64,000 bases of DNA from Selaginella moellendorffii (Eukaryota > Streptophyta > Lycopodiopsida > Selaginellales > Selaginellaceae), in assembly GCF_000143415.4 (NCBI RefSeq), contig NW_003314333.1, forward strand, positions 915,384-979,383. Direction: 5' to 3'. Shown piece by piece: positions 23,040-33,900 of the stretch. The notes beneath the pieces were generated by a model. It saw only the letters and a program-made list of their open reading frames with translations. It was not told the DNA's origin and did not search any database. How positions within the stretch are numbered: the first letter of the stretch is position 1; each line of letters starts with the position of its first letter. A program made the translations under genes and the position numbers.

Positions 23040-24475
23040 GATTGTTAGCTTGGACCTCGTAGCATCAAGTTGACGCTTTCAACGATCAAAAGAGTTTCCT
23101 TTAGTTGGCTTAGCAAAGAAAAACCGCATTTACCTGGACAAACGTATAGGCCAAAGCAGTCGCAAAATAGAAGCTAGCATTTCCTGTTCCAGAAGGAAAA
23201 AAGATATATGAAAAAGGAACAGAAAAAAAATAAGGAAAAAGAGTATATTACCCTTCAAAATCCATAGCTCCAACGAAATGAAGCGTACTTGAAATCTGCA
23301 AACATAAATTCTATAAACCTGTGATCCAAATTCAAAAAAATTACTCAAATACAGACCAGAGAGCTCGTAAGTGAAAAGGCCCATTGAGTCCCAAATACAT
23401 CAAACCTGAGCATCACAATATATAAATGCTTAAGTTGCAAGGAGGAGAAGTCTCACCGATAGGTAGTCGACACAACCGCCATTAAAGTAAAAGAAAGGAA
23501 AATCGGCCAGTGATAGAAACATATAGATAATGGTGCTATCCTGCAAAATATGTTGCCACTAGCTTGTCTCAAGCAATCTTAAAAATAGACGCAAGGATTT
23601 AGACTTGCAAGATCGGAAGTGAGTTAAAATGCCGAAATCAACAGGACAACAGGATACATTGCGAAGTGTGAAGCCATGACCCATGCAAAAACAGCAAGCA
23701 GAGCATTTCCTGCATAGAAAAACTATGGTTTAGCAAGAAAGAAAATTAATTCCAAAGTGTGATATGCCGCACCTTCTAATGAAATATAGGGAGCCAAGCA
23801 TACAACGAAGACAACGTCGATCCTCCAACATAGACAAGACTGTGAAGGGATTGAAAAGAACTACCTCTCCAGTGTCAAGAGTTTCACCTGTAAGAAAAAG
23901 CCCGAAAAAGCATCGAATAAGTAATTCTAAGGTTCCAATCTTACTTTTCTCCTGCCTTTGGAAGGTATTGGCAGCTCCAGAAGACGAGTGTAGTGATTGT
24001 GAACAGCAGAGAGACGTTTTCCAATGAGAATTATCAACAGCACTGTAGCAAAATCCGAAAGAAGAAAAACAACGGGGCTATCACAGAGAGACAACGTTGG
24101 CTTTCGCTTGAGAAAAACCTTGACGATGTCCTCTCACCTATTTGCACCAAGTGGGCCTATGATTTCCAGCAGTATTGGAGATCCATGGTAAACAGATCCT
24201 AGATGAAAGTAGCAAATTGTTCTTAAAGAGCACGCTAGAGAAAACCGGTGATTTCTTACCGGCATCAGCGTCTTGAGCCGTGCTCCACTGCAAAGATCTA
24301 TGAAAATGTAGCTCATCCGCATCAAAACGGGACTAGTGACCGGAGTAGCGATTTCCAGAGATCGGCTGAGCCTTGCGGACGCGCCTGAAGTAGAAGCAGC
24401 ATTGCGATCCTTGCGAGCGTCATTCCACCCCATAGCGGCGACGGTCTCCTCCCTGGAAATCCAAGGCACAGATAC
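23040..24475 (-). pseudogene. PIG-U pseudogene (module copy B)
   Basis: Follows the PIG-U gene from the exon 1 region (SLEIATPVTS, 24360-24320) through exons 3, 4, 5 and 6 (24180-23640), part of exon 9 (23560-23455), exon 10 (SVGLNGPFHL-type, 23400-23345), exon 12 (23190-23130) and exon 13 (23095-23047). Exons 7-8 and parts of 1-2 and 11 are missing and frames are broken. Introns are kept, so this is a DNA-level copy. It is joined at 24475 to a PPR fragment and then to a neprosin tail. Confidence 0.8.
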
Positions 24476-24690
24476 CCGTGTTGGGATATACGCGGTAATC
24501 ATGGTTGTCCAGATGAGATTCTTGTCGGGCATTCCATTGAAGAATATCTTGGCATCTTCGAGGCTTCCAGTAACAAGAGTATCATCCATGAGACGGCTGT
24601 GTGCTGGGGCATTGAACCAATACAGTGAGATGAGCTTTGCCAAATCAGGGATGCCTGTTGCAGCGCAAGCATCACCCCATTGAATTTATC
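24476..24690 (-). pseudogene. PPR gene fragment within module B
   Basis: Contains TLVTGSLEDAKIFFNGMPDK and WTTMITAY, clearly related to residues 175-215 of the PPR gene at 28017 (TGSLKHAKIFFDGMPEKN, WTTMIAAY). Followed downstream by PIG-U exon 1 sequence and preceded by a neprosin C-terminus. Confidence 0.7.
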
Positions 24691-24734
24691 AGAATTTTTT
24701 GGATTGTTAGCAAATACACCTTTGCATTTTTCAG

Positions 24735-26170
24735 GCACTGCCAGGGCCTCCAAAGAAGAAATATGCCCCATTCATAGCCGAGACACTAGTAGCAGTATAG
24801 CATTTAGGTGTTTCAACTTCTCTTTTCATCCCAACTGTTGGCTGCATCGCACCACTAGAATCCAGGTACTGTATTCTTCTCTGCTATGCAAATTACCATA
24901 TCCCTGGGATGGAAATTCTCCACTTCCCATATCAGTCTTTGTGTGTCTTGCTCCATTTTCTTTATCATAGTAACTTCCAAAGTGTCATTCTGTAGAAATT
25001 AGAAAAGATTTGCAAGTCAGTGTCCTATAGTTTCCCGTCAATTTTGTAACCACCAATTCTTTGAGCCATCGTCCTGAAAAATTCAGCCAAGGCTTAAGCA
25101 ACAAATACATACTAGGAGGAACATTTTCGAGCGTATCCACTCCAGACTCTACACAATATATGAGATAACCTTACGTGTTTTCCAGGTCTAGAGTCTGTAC
25201 AGGTTATAGCATCCAGTATTAATGTAGCCATCGGCCTGCCAAATGTTGACAATTCTTATAAAATGTTTTATTACCAATCTGATTTACTGTCCAGTAGACA
25301 AAGAGTCGAGGCCCACTTCCTCAAGGTTCAGTATAGAAACACTTGAATTTGCTTCAATTGTGTTCACTGGGCCTAATTTGTTTGAGGTGATCCACAACTG
25401 CGCCAGACTGAACTCGGACGTTTGTTCCACGTATGGCTCCCAATCATTTCTAGTTGTTTCCATCTCTTTAAAGTTGTCGTTCAACTTGTTGTAGCCATGC
25501 TGTTGTGATCATGCAAAGTATCGTCAACTCTTGAGAGTTGTGCTCAGATCCAGGTTCTTCATCAGCCAATGGCACTCGATTTTTTCCATAGGAATTTTTT
25601 ATGATTAGCTGAACCAAATCTTGTGGCTATGGTATTCGAAGTTTGCAACACCGGTATTGTGTTTTTCTTGCACGATCCAACTTCTAGACCAAACAGCTGA
25701 CCAAAATTTTCTGATCGATTGTGCTCTTTTTTGCTCATCATTTGAGGGGCTAAACGAGGAATGCTGCACAACTTACCAGAAGCTGCAGCGTCTGGTTTCT
25801 TAGAGACAGTTGGTTTTTAATTGGGACGCAGAGGATGATGTCTCCATTTGATAACTGCAAATCGGAATCTATGTGTTCACAAGGGTTTGAAAAAGAGGAA
25901 ACAAACCGTATGATTTGTGAAAAACGGAGGAGTCACGTCTCAGAGAAAATCTCTCATCTCCTCATTGAGATCTGCTGCTGCGTAAGAATGTAAGAAGCAT
26001 ACCATCAGCAGCAATGCTTCTGTTTCTGACATTTTTCGAAGATGACAAAAATAATGAAGGGAGAATTTGTAGATCGATGATGGTCGCAATATCTTCTTCG
26101 TAACTTGTGTACTTGGAAATCAAAGAAGACAAAACTGGTCTATCGTCAATCTTTCCAGCAGGGGTCTTCT
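24735..26170 (-). pseudogene. Neprosin-family pseudogene (module copy B)
   Basis: Minus-strand neprosin. The C-terminal tail (YFFFGGPG) is near 24770, the middle exons at 25250-25480 (SEFSLAQLWI, GPVNTIEA), and the activation peptide (ILCVPI, GSCKKNTIPVLQTSNTIA) and leader lie at 25600-26040. The block 25100-25215, coding LGGSF.SVSTPDSTQY in the ancestral gene, sits on the opposite strand: an internal inversion shared with the copies at 40.8 and 56.8 kb. Several stops. Confidence 0.75.
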
Positions 26171-26344
26171 TGCGACCTCAGTTTTCTGACTGTGGAACCC
26201 CAGAAACGTTCCGTGCACGTGATTTACCTCGAGCATTCAAGCTATCAAACCAGTCTATACGGAACGTTTCTGAGGTCCATCCATCAACTTTGGCCGAAAG
26301 AAGTTAACGTGGAGTGTTGTTAAAATTGCACCAAGAAATCTAAG

Positions 26345-26600
26345 GTCGGTGTTTCATGGCAACATATTTTGCCTGATAACACCACTGTCTATATACTTCT
26401 ATCACCTACCGATTTTCCTTTCTTTTATTTTGATGGCGGTTGTCTACCCATCGGTATGCCAACTTCTATTTTGCGACTGCTTTGGCCTATGCGTTTCTCC
26501 AAACGGGGTTTTTCTTTGCTAAGCCAACTAACGGAAACACTTTTGATCGTTGAAAGCGTCAACTTGATGCTACGACAATCAAAACAGAAAGACAATTGAA
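26345..26600 (+). pseudogene. PIG-U exon 9 and 12-13 fragment (module copy B)
   Basis: VFHGNIF-type exon 9 sequence runs straight into NFYFATALAYAF (exon 12) and the VESVNLMLR start of exon 13. Exons 10 and 11 are absent. Frames broken. Confidence 0.7.
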
Positions 26601-26836
26601 AACCCGCTTGATTTACTATATTTTTATTGTTTTTAATGAGTAAATGGAAATGGAATGGGAATCTTATGTTTCATGGCATAAGCAAAAGAATCTTTGAGCT
26701 TAAGATAAAGATAAAACTTTAAGAATTGAACTAACTTAAAAGGGGGTTAATGCAAACAGCCTTTTCCTTCAGCCAAAAGGTCCAAATCAGTATATAATTA
26801 GGGTTACATTGAATAACCCTTAAGGAAAATTACAAA

Positions 26837-27052
26837 ATGAATTGTAGTTATTGTCATTCTTCAGACTTGTTCTTACAAGGTTCAAGCACTAGTGGGAAAT
26901 ATCAAGAGGTGTTGTATTGTAAACATTGCAACAAGCTATGCTGGAAAGGTGGCCAGAAGAAAGTTGAGGAGCAACATAGCTCGTTTAAGTTGGTCTTGCA
27001 AGACTTGAATAAATGTCCTCCAGTGACAAATAAATCCTTGGTTTTGTTCTAA
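26837..27052 (+). CDS. 71-aa Cys-rich ORF, zinc-ribbon-like (copy 2)
   Basis: Differs from copy 1 at three residues (G19S, L47Q, N49S). The flanks are also conserved, so the whole block was duplicated. Confidence 0.35.
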   Translation: MNCSYCHSSDLFLQGSSTSGKYQEVLYCKHCNKLCWKGGQKKVEEQHSSFKLVLQDLNKCPPVTNKSLVLF

Positions 27053-27299
27053 GATGGCCAAGTGATCACTTTGGCGCAAAATCCTTTAGAGATTTCTTGA
27101 GCAATTTGTAAGATCGAAGCCACTATCCCAACTTTTCCATATCCTAGTGTGTGATTCGCACGAGTGACTCCTCCGAGGGCAAACCTTTGCTGAGAGTGAC
27201 TCTTTCGACACACAGGCAGGGCAAATCTTTGCTGAGATGGTGAAGAAGGATCTATGAGGCTGTCAGTTGGTCGCTAGAACCATATACCACATAAGGATT

Positions 27300-27770
27300 G
27301 TACAAGAGAAACACACGAGGTAACAAACATTCAAGAGCTGACAATTGATCACAGATACAATGAGTTTTTTGGAAACAAGTATAAATGTCTGGGAGCTATA
27401 CGCGGAAAAACTTCGGAGTTCAGTTTAGCACAATTGTGGATCATTTCGAACAAATCAAGCCCGTTGAACACAATTGAAAGATATGTCCACACTTCTTTTT
27501 TACTGAACCTTTCTTGAAGATTTATCCTGAATTCTATGGAGGAACAGGACCTCGACTCTGTCTACTGGAAGGTAACTCATATGGCGAAAACTTTAGAAAA
27601 GCATTGTTATGGCAGGTTGATGGCTGCAAAACTTTAGGCTGCTCTAATCTCATTTTCAAGCGTATTCTGAGAAAACCTTACGATAGCAATTGGGATGAAA
27701 AGTGGAGCAAAGGGGGTGCATATTTCTGATTCGGAGGTCCTGGAATTGTGTCTGGACCGCAAGGGTCACT
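27300..27770 (+). pseudogene. Second neprosin-type fragment
   Basis: Pieces TSINVWELYAEK, SEFSLAQLWIISNK, EFYGGTGPRL, DGCKTLGCSNL and GGPGIVSGP in order but in shifting frames. It is a different paralogue from the module neprosin and recurs at 42.9-43.5 kb. Confidence 0.65.
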
Positions 27771-27798
27771 AGGATTCATGATAGAAGCACCGAAGTGG

Positions 27799-27870
27799 GG
27801 GGCATTCCGAGAATTGAACTCGGGACCTCTCGCACCCTAAGCGAGAATCATACCACTAGACCAAATGCCC
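27799..27870 (-). tRNA. trnP-AGG: tRNA-Pro (AGG)
   Basis: 72 nt on the minus strand folding as a full cloverleaf. Acceptor arm GGGCATT pairs with AATGCCC. D arm contains GGTCTAGTGGTATGA. Anticodon stem CTCGC/GCGAG holds loop TTAGGGT with anticodon AGG. T arm is GGTCCCGAGTTCAATTCTCGG. The discriminator is C. It matches the plant cytosolic tRNA-Pro type. The internal A and B boxes are intact. Confidence 0.95.
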
Positions 27871-27945
27871 ATTAGCAACGTGACTAAGGAATCCACGGTA
27901 GAAAATGTGCGATCTAGAATAGAATTTTATTTTGCCAAAGAGACT

Positions 27946-27984
27946 GGACCTCTCACAACCTAAGCGAGAATCATACCACTAGAC
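27946..27984 (-). pseudogene. Partial tRNA-Pro copy
   Basis: 39 bp matching the central part of the tRNA-Pro above (D arm to variable region), with two substitutions and no acceptor stem. It lies 76 bp beyond the gene. A truncated local duplicate. Confidence 0.8.
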
Positions 27985-28016
27985 ATTAGCGGCATGATTA
28001 ATTCTCAACATCACAT

Positions 28017-30119
28017 TTGATTGACAAAGCATTGATGGTTAGTTTGGAAACGAGGCTGGACAGACGCGAGTGCCTGAGCCTTATCGCCTCGTGCAAGACA
28101 CTCTCACAAGCCAAGCTTGTCCACTCTCGAATCGCTTCCGCCTTTGTAAACCTCTACACCACCGATGCCTTCCTCTGCAACAAGCTCGTGGAGCTGTACG
28201 GCGCTTGCGGCAGCCCGGGCCTCGCGCGGGCGATCTTCGACCGCACAGCGCACAAGGACTCCTTTACGTGGGATTTCATGCTCAATGCATACGCGCGAAA
28301 CGGGCATTTGGAAGAGGCCAAGCAAGTGTTGGAGTCCATGCCACAGTGGAGCGCCATTTCCCACACGATTATGCTCGAGGCATATGCCAGGAACGGGCAT
28401 CTTGCCGAGGCGCGGGAGGTGTTCCAGAATATTCGCTACCCGGACGTGGCTGCCTGGAACTCGGTGCTTGCTGCATATGCCACTAACGGGCATCTTGATA
28501 TAGCGCTACGCGTGTTCGATTCCATGCCCCAGCGCACAGCCGTGTCGTGGACGATACTCCTGTCGGCTTGCGCTCACACCGGAAGCCTCAAACATGCCAA
28601 GATATTCTTTGATGGAATGCCTGAAAAGAATCTCATCATCTGGACAACCATGATCGCTGCATATTCCCAAAACGGGCATCTGGGAGATGCCACAGCACTC
28701 TTTGATTCCATGCCCGTGAGGAATATCCTGTCATGGACGAGCATGCTAACAGCCTACGCACAAGCTGGCCAGCTAGACAGCGCACGGAAAATGTTCCAGG
28801 ATATTCCTCACCACGACGTGGTATCTTGCACAGCGATGCTGGGTATATATGCCCAAACGGGGCGTCTGGAGAAAGCAAAGGGTATCTTCGACTCGATGCC
28901 CGAGAGGGACATTGTGACGTACAATGCCATGCTTACCGCGTACGGACAGGCCGGGGATGTGGACATGGCTACCCACACGTTTCGTACGATGCCACAGCAC
29001 GACCTGGTCTCGTGGAGTACGGTCATTGCTTTGCTTACCCAAACTGGGGATCTGGACCATGCCAAGAGAATGTATGACATGATGCCTTTGCAGGACCTTA
29101 TCTCGCAAACTATCTTGCTAAGCTGCTACAGTCAACACGGGAATCTTAAAGATGCGAAGAAGGTGTTTGACCAGATGCCGGCACAGAATCTAGTCTCCTG
29201 GAACAACATGCTCTCTGCATATACCCAGAGAGGGTATATTCGAGATGCAAAGTCATTGTTCGATTGGATGCCACAGAAGAATCTTTTGTCTTGGAACATT
29301 ATGTTAAACTCAAAGTTACAAAATTCTCGTCTTGAAGAAGGAGTGTCAATGTTCTTGACAATGCCGGAACGCGACCTTGTATCGTGGAACTCTCTGCTGA
29401 CTGCATTTACCCAAACCGGGGATTTTGAGATGGTTAAGAAAACGTTTGCTGAGATGCCCGACAAGAACTTGATCTCCTGGACGACGATGTTGTCCGCCCT
29501 CTCGAGAAACAATCTCCTCCACGATGCAAAAGCTATGTTTGATCGAATGCCTGAGCAAAACCAAATGAGCTGGAACACAATCACGGTGGCATTTGCACAG
29601 TCCGGACGGATCAAACAAGCCGCCAGTCTCTTCATTCGTATGCCCGAGAGAGACATCGTCTCCTGGAGCGCGATGCTCGCCGCATATACCCAAGCCGGGC
29701 ATTTCGATGTCACACTGGAGATGTTCTACGCTGCGAGGATGGAGCTTGAACCCGATGGAGCTTGCTTCGTTCCAGTGCTCGTCTCTTGCAGCCGGACAGG
29801 CAAAGTTGGCGACGCAAGGTGTTTGTTTGCATCCATGGCGCGGGATCACGGACTGGATCACTCGAGGCAGCATTACTCGTGCCTGGTTGATCTCCTTGCG
29901 AGAGCTGGGCATTTGGAGCCGGCTCGAGATCTCATCACAAACATGCCCTTCGTGCCGGATCTGTTGGACTGGACTTGCTTGCTGGGCGCTTGCAAAAGCT
30001 TTGACGACGTCGAGCGTGGGGGATTTGTTGCGAAGAATGCCTTTAAGTTGGATCCCGGCTACACTTCCACGTACTCTTTACTGTCAAACATGTATAAATC
30101 AAAATCTCTTTGCGCTTAA
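28017..30119 (+). CDS. Pentatricopeptide repeat protein, intronless, 700 aa
   Basis: PPR proteins bind organellar RNA and act in editing, splicing or stability. One exon encodes a run of about 31-residue repeats from roughly residue 55 to 600, with pattern WN.ML.AYAQ.G.L..A..VFD.MP. The uniform 31-aa spacing means mostly S-type repeats of the PLS class. The end (LDWTCLLGACKSFDDVE... YSLLSNMYKS) is the start of an E domain, cut off by a stop directly after NMYKSKSLCA, so the E domain is short and no DYW domain follows. Start is at 28017 or M7. The N-terminus is weakly organelle-like. Fragments of this gene or a close paralogue are fused into the shuffled modules at 20.7, 24.5 and 57.3 kb. Confidence 0.92.
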   Translation: MIDKALMVSLETRLDRRECLSLIASCKTLSQAKLVHSRIASAFVNLYTTDAFLCNKLVELYGACGSPGLARAIFDRTAHKDSFTWDFMLNAYARNGHLEEAKQVLESMPQWSAISHTIMLEAYARNGHLAEAREVFQNIRYPDVAAWNSVLAAYATNGHLDIALRVFDSMPQRTAVSWTILLSACAHTGSLKHAKIFFDGMPEKNLIIWTTMIAAYSQNGHLGDATALFDSMPVRNILSWTSMLTAYAQAGQLDSARKMFQDIPHHDVVSCTAMLGIYAQTGRLEKAKGIFDSMPERDIVTYNAMLTAYGQAGDVDMATHTFRTMPQHDLVSWSTVIALLTQTGDLDHAKRMYDMMPLQDLISQTILLSCYSQHGNLKDAKKVFDQMPAQNLVSWNNMLSAYTQRGYIRDAKSLFDWMPQKNLLSWNIMLNSKLQNSRLEEGVSMFLTMPERDLVSWNSLLTAFTQTGDFEMVKKTFAEMPDKNLISWTTMLSALSRNNLLHDAKAMFDRMPEQNQMSWNTITVAFAQSGRIKQAASLFIRMPERDIVSWSAMLAAYTQAGHFDVTLEMFYAARMELEPDGACFVPVLVSCSRTGKVGDARCLFASMARDHGLDHSRQHYSCLVDLLARAGHLEPARDLITNMPFVPDLLDWTCLLGACKSFDDVERGGFVAKNAFKLDPGYTSTYSLLSNMYKSKSLCA

Positions 30120-30504
30120 ACGCTTTCGAAAGATAAAACTATCTTTCAATCCAAGATCTTGAAACTTTACATGAGGAAGCATCTTATCTTAGCCGTTGAG
30201 CGATGTTGGTCAACGGGAAAATAAGAGACCACACATTCAAAGCCCAGAGCTCGGTCAAGATCAAACGCTCGCGTTGCTCCCTCTCGCTATGGCGAGCCCA
30301 GTCCATTCCACAGCACTGGTCACAAGAAAGCTAGCTTTTACACTCTCCTTTCCTTCGTCTAGTTCTTCCTTCCTAGCGGGACGCGGAGTCTGGACGCAAC
30401 CTGGCTTCTCCCATCAAAACCACGAAAAAGAACAAAGAAATTCACTCACCAGTCGATCCAGCTCTAGGTTTTAGCTTGATTGGTTTCGTTGCCTCTCGTC
30501 CAGG

Positions 30505-32106
30505 ATGATCCCCAGCTCCAATTCCCAGCTGCTACTGCTGCTGGCGCTGCTAACTCTCTCCTCGGCCGCGACCCAAGGAAGTGTCCCTGGAATCTATCTC
30601 GTCACTGATGAACAAAACAGCACCAAAAACGCGTCAGGCATGGCGATGATCCAGCCAGACTACCTGAGAGGAGGAATGGCAGACAGCGCTTGCGGCGACG
30701 TCCAAACTCCTTCACGACGCGTCTTGCTCGAGGAATCCAGGAAGACCTCGCTCAAGATGGAGCTCAAGCACAGGGATCACAGGCAGCCCACCAGCAACAG
30801 GAGGTCGCTGCTGCTGGAATCGCTCAAGCGAGACATCACTCGCCTCCAATCCTTCCAGAAAAGAGTGAGTGAAAAGCTTACGGCCAGCGCCAATCCAGAG
30901 GCTTACCTGGAGATGACGAACTCCAGCTCCACGAAATCACCTCCATCGCCATCGTCTTCGTGGGAAGAAGTCGACTCCACCGTGGAGTCCGGGGCGGAGC
31001 TTGGAGCTGGCGAGTACTTCATGGACGTGTTCGTGGGAAATCCTCCGCGGCACTTCCTCCTCATCATCGACACTGGCAGTGATCTCACCTGGCTCCAGTG
31101 CAAGCCCTGCAAGGCTTGCTTCGACCAATCCGGCCCGGTGTTTGATCCATCCCAGTCCACTTCCTTCAAGATCATCCCTTGTAATGCCGCGGCCTGCGAT
31201 CTAGTCGTCCACGACGAATGCCGCGATAACTCCTCCAAGACTTCTCCAAAAACTTGCAAGTACTTCTACTGGTATGGCGATTCCTCGCGGACGTCGGGAG
31301 ATCTGGCGCTGGAATCACTGTCAGTGAGCCTCTCGGATCATCCCTCGTCGCTGGAGATCCGGGACATGGTGATCGGCTGTGGCCACTCCAACAAGGGGCT
31401 GTTCCAGGGCGCCGGCGGGCTTCTCGGGCTCGGACAGGGAGCTCTCTCCTTCCCATCCCAGCTGCGATCTTCGCCAATCGGCCAGAGCTTCTCCTACTGC
31501 CTCGTCGACCGGACCAACAACCTGAGCGTGAGCAGCGCCATCAGCTTTGGCGCTGGATTTGCTCTCTCCCGGCACTTCGATCAGATGAAATTCACGCCAT
31601 TCGTGAGGACAAACAACTCGGTGGAGACCTTCTACTACCTTGGAATCCAGGGGATCAAGATCGACCAGGAACTTCTCCCCATCCCGGCCGAGAGATTCGC
31701 GATCGCTACCAATGGAAGCGGCGGGACGATCATCGATTCGGGAACCACTCTCACGTACCTAAATCGCGACGCGTACCGGGCGGTGGAGAGCGCGTTCCTG
31801 GCGAGGATCTCATACCCTAGGGCCGATCCCTTCGACATCCTGGGGATTTGCTACAATGCCACTGGGAGGGCCGCCGTGCCATTCCCTGCCCTCAGCATCG
31901 TCTTCCAAAACGGAGCCGAGCTGGATCTTCCGCAGGAGAACTATTTCATCCAGCCGGATCCGCAAGAAGCCAAGCACTGCCTCGCGATTCTTCCCACGGA
32001 TGGCATGTCGATCATCGGAAATTTCCAGCAGCAAAACATCCATTTCCTCTACGATGTCCAGCACGCGCGGCTCGGATTCGCCAACACCGATTGCTCGGCT
32101 CTTTGA
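30505..32106 (+). CDS. Nepenthesin/CND41-type aspartic protease, 533 aa
   Basis: Secreted or vacuolar A1-family aspartic protease of the plant atypical (nepenthesin-like) group. Single exon. A hydrophobic leader LLLLLALLTLSS at residues 9-20 fits a signal peptide. A prosegment follows to about residue 165, with SLKMELKHRDHR. The core starts GAGEYFMDVFVGNPP. Catalytic aspartates are Asp189 in DTGSDLTW and Asp411 in DSGTTLTYL. The Cys-rich nepenthesin insert follows the first site (CKPCKACFDQ, CNAAACD), and the C-terminus ends NIHFLYDVQHARLGFANTDC. The last codons and 3' UTR are duplicated with AP1S at 43.5 kb. An inverted fragment of a relative lies at 61.2 kb. Confidence 0.95.
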   Translation: MIPSSNSQLLLLLALLTLSSAATQGSVPGIYLVTDEQNSTKNASGMAMIQPDYLRGGMADSACGDVQTPSRRVLLEESRKTSLKMELKHRDHRQPTSNRRSLLLESLKRDITRLQSFQKRVSEKLTASANPEAYLEMTNSSSTKSPPSPSSSWEEVDSTVESGAELGAGEYFMDVFVGNPPRHFLLIIDTGSDLTWLQCKPCKACFDQSGPVFDPSQSTSFKIIPCNAAACDLVVHDECRDNSSKTSPKTCKYFYWYGDSSRTSGDLALESLSVSLSDHPSSLEIRDMVIGCGHSNKGLFQGAGGLLGLGQGALSFPSQLRSSPIGQSFSYCLVDRTNNLSVSSAISFGAGFALSRHFDQMKFTPFVRTNNSVETFYYLGIQGIKIDQELLPIPAERFAIATNGSGGTIIDSGTTLTYLNRDAYRAVESAFLARISYPRADPFDILGICYNATGRAAVPFPALSIVFQNGAELDLPQENYFIQPDPQEAKHCLAILPTDGMSIIGNFQQQNIHFLYDVQHARLGFANTDCSAL

Positions 32107-32232
32107 GCCCTAAAAATGTAAATTCTTGCGAAGAACCCTAATTTATGTAATTTGACCTTGGAAGTAAAGGTAATACCTTTTGGTTAAACTTGACATTTAG
32201 GGCTTTGGCTTAAAGAGAAGAGGGGAGCGCTC

Positions 32233-33103
32233 ATGGTATGTGTTTTCGCCACGAACTGGGTCGATCGATCCGCGGTTTTTTTTCTCGCCAGATCCGATTC
32301 GTGCTGCTCATCAGCAGGCAGGGAAAGGTGCGATTGACGAAATGGTACTCGCCATACACGCAGAAGGAGCGACTTAAGGTAGCGTGATCTCTCTTGCCCG
32401 ATCGCTCTCTCCTTAGGGTTTATCGATCCCTGATGCTTGGCATGGATCCAGGCGATTCGCGAGCTCAGCGCGCTCATTCTTCCCAGAGGACCCAAGCTCT
32501 GTAATTTTGTCGAGTGGAAGGGACTCAAGGTCGTCTACAAGAGGTACCCTGCGATCTCTTTGATCGACAGATCCAATTCTTGGTGAAAATTCTTTCTTCC
32601 CTTTCTTTTCGTAGGTATGCGAGCCTCTACTTTTGCATCTGTGTGGATTCTGAGGATAACGAATTGGATGGTCTCGAGGTGATTCATCACTATGTCCAAG
32701 TCTTGGACCGCTACTTTGGAAATGTGAGTTTTTCTTGCTTCTCGGGGAGTCTTGATTGGTTTTTTTTTGCTCTTCTGTGGGATAGGTTTGCGAGCTAGAT
32801 CTCATCTTCAACTTCCACAAGGTCCTCTAGCAATGGCCTCTTTTAGACTTGCTGAGTTAGTGTTTTTGACAGGCTTATTTCATACTGGATGAGATTCTAA
32901 TCGCTGGCGAGCTTCAGGAATCGAGCAAAAAGTCCGTCTCTCGCGTCATCTCGGCTCAGGTGAGCCAAATCAATCGACTGAACAGTTTCTTTTCAGGTAT
33001 AGTCCTGATATTTCAAAACTCTTTTCTGTAGGACACTCTGGTAGAGAACGCGAAAGAGCAAGCGAGTTCGCTGAGCAATATGATCGCCCAGGCCACAAAG
33101 TGA
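32233..33103 (+). CDS. AP1S: AP-1 complex sigma subunit (clathrin adaptor small chain), copy 1
   Basis: Small subunit of the AP-1 adaptor at the trans-Golgi/endosome. Seven exons: 32233..32235 (the ATG alone), 32292..32378, 32452..32543, 32615..32723, 32786..32821, 32873..32959 and 33032..33103, giving 161 residues. The sequence runs [20 protein letters not shown], then [40 protein letters not shown] and [20 protein letters not shown], the dileucine-signal-binding longin fold of sigma chains. The exon holding only ATG fits the split after the first codon that I recall for AP sigma genes. Start codon 127 bp after the protease stop. Confidence 0.95.
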
Positions 33104-33224
33104 AACGTATAAATTTTTTTAGCCTTCCTTTATATATTCTGCTCACGGCATATCTCCTTCAATGCCATGACTACGCCAACTTCGTTCCAGTATCAGTGAG
33201 CTAGCGGCGCAAGATTTCCAATCT

Positions 33225-33415
33225 GGCACAAAGCCACGGTTCCCATTCCGGCCTAATCTGGTTGAAACAGATGATAAGAGTGATGAAATCCTCAAATTGT
33301 TGAAGCAGAGCGAGCGTGGAAAGATTGTCTCATGGGCCCGCTTCAACATGACTCTGTTGCGGCATTTCTCACACACTCCGGTTGGAATTCGTTGATGGAG
33401 GCCGTAGCTTGTTTC
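33225..33415 (+). pseudogene. UDP-glycosyltransferase fragment (PSPG box)
   Basis: EILKLLKQSERGKIVSWA then, one frame over, LQHDSVAAFLTHSGWNSLME is the front of the plant PSPG donor-binding motif. A single frameshift lies at about 33335. It ends abruptly at an antisense XRCC3 piece. Confidence 0.75.
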
Positions 33416-33900
33416 ATGCCTTCGTCATTTACTACTTTCCGACGCTTGACCGGGGCTTCGATCAACTTCTCGGATGAGAGCTCATCTCTCCTTGACAGGA
33501 AAAGCCGAGTGTTTATGCAGTGAGCCCACGAAAGCCCCAGAGCAGGAGCTATTCTTCGCCCAGACGATACAAGCTCCAAGAGATTACCGATCTGAATTCC
33601 TTTCGAACCATCCACGCAGTCCATGACCTGATTGGTTACCAAAACCGCGACGTCATAATCATGAGCAAGCTTCTTCAGCTTCGCAGATAACTGGAACAGG
33701 CTTCTAGACCTAATCACCATTTCCGTCCTGTTGGACCGAAACGATGCTGCTACAGAATCTATGAGCAACAGCCTCACAGGCCTCTCCCGGCGTTGCTGCT
33801 GGTTCAAGACTCTCTCCAGGCGCTCGAAATATGTGAACAGCTGCTGGATACTCTCCGCAGGCTCCACGAACACATTCTTGCTGGGATGAAACCCTAATCG
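33416..33900 (-). pseudogene. XRCC3 (RAD51 paralogue) fragment
   Basis: Minus-strand open frame with NVFVEPAESIQQL, the Walker B strand VRLLLIDSVAASFRS, VAVLVTNQVMD and the family block RIAPALGLSWAHCINTRLFLS. The N-terminal half with Walker A is absent, so it is an inactive gene piece. The 3' end abuts the UGT fragment tail to tail. Confidence 0.8.

Noticed and set aside
30196-30474. 92-codon frame before the aspartic protease
   Set aside because: It falls in the probable 5' UTR or promoter, has no similarity and ends just before the real start.
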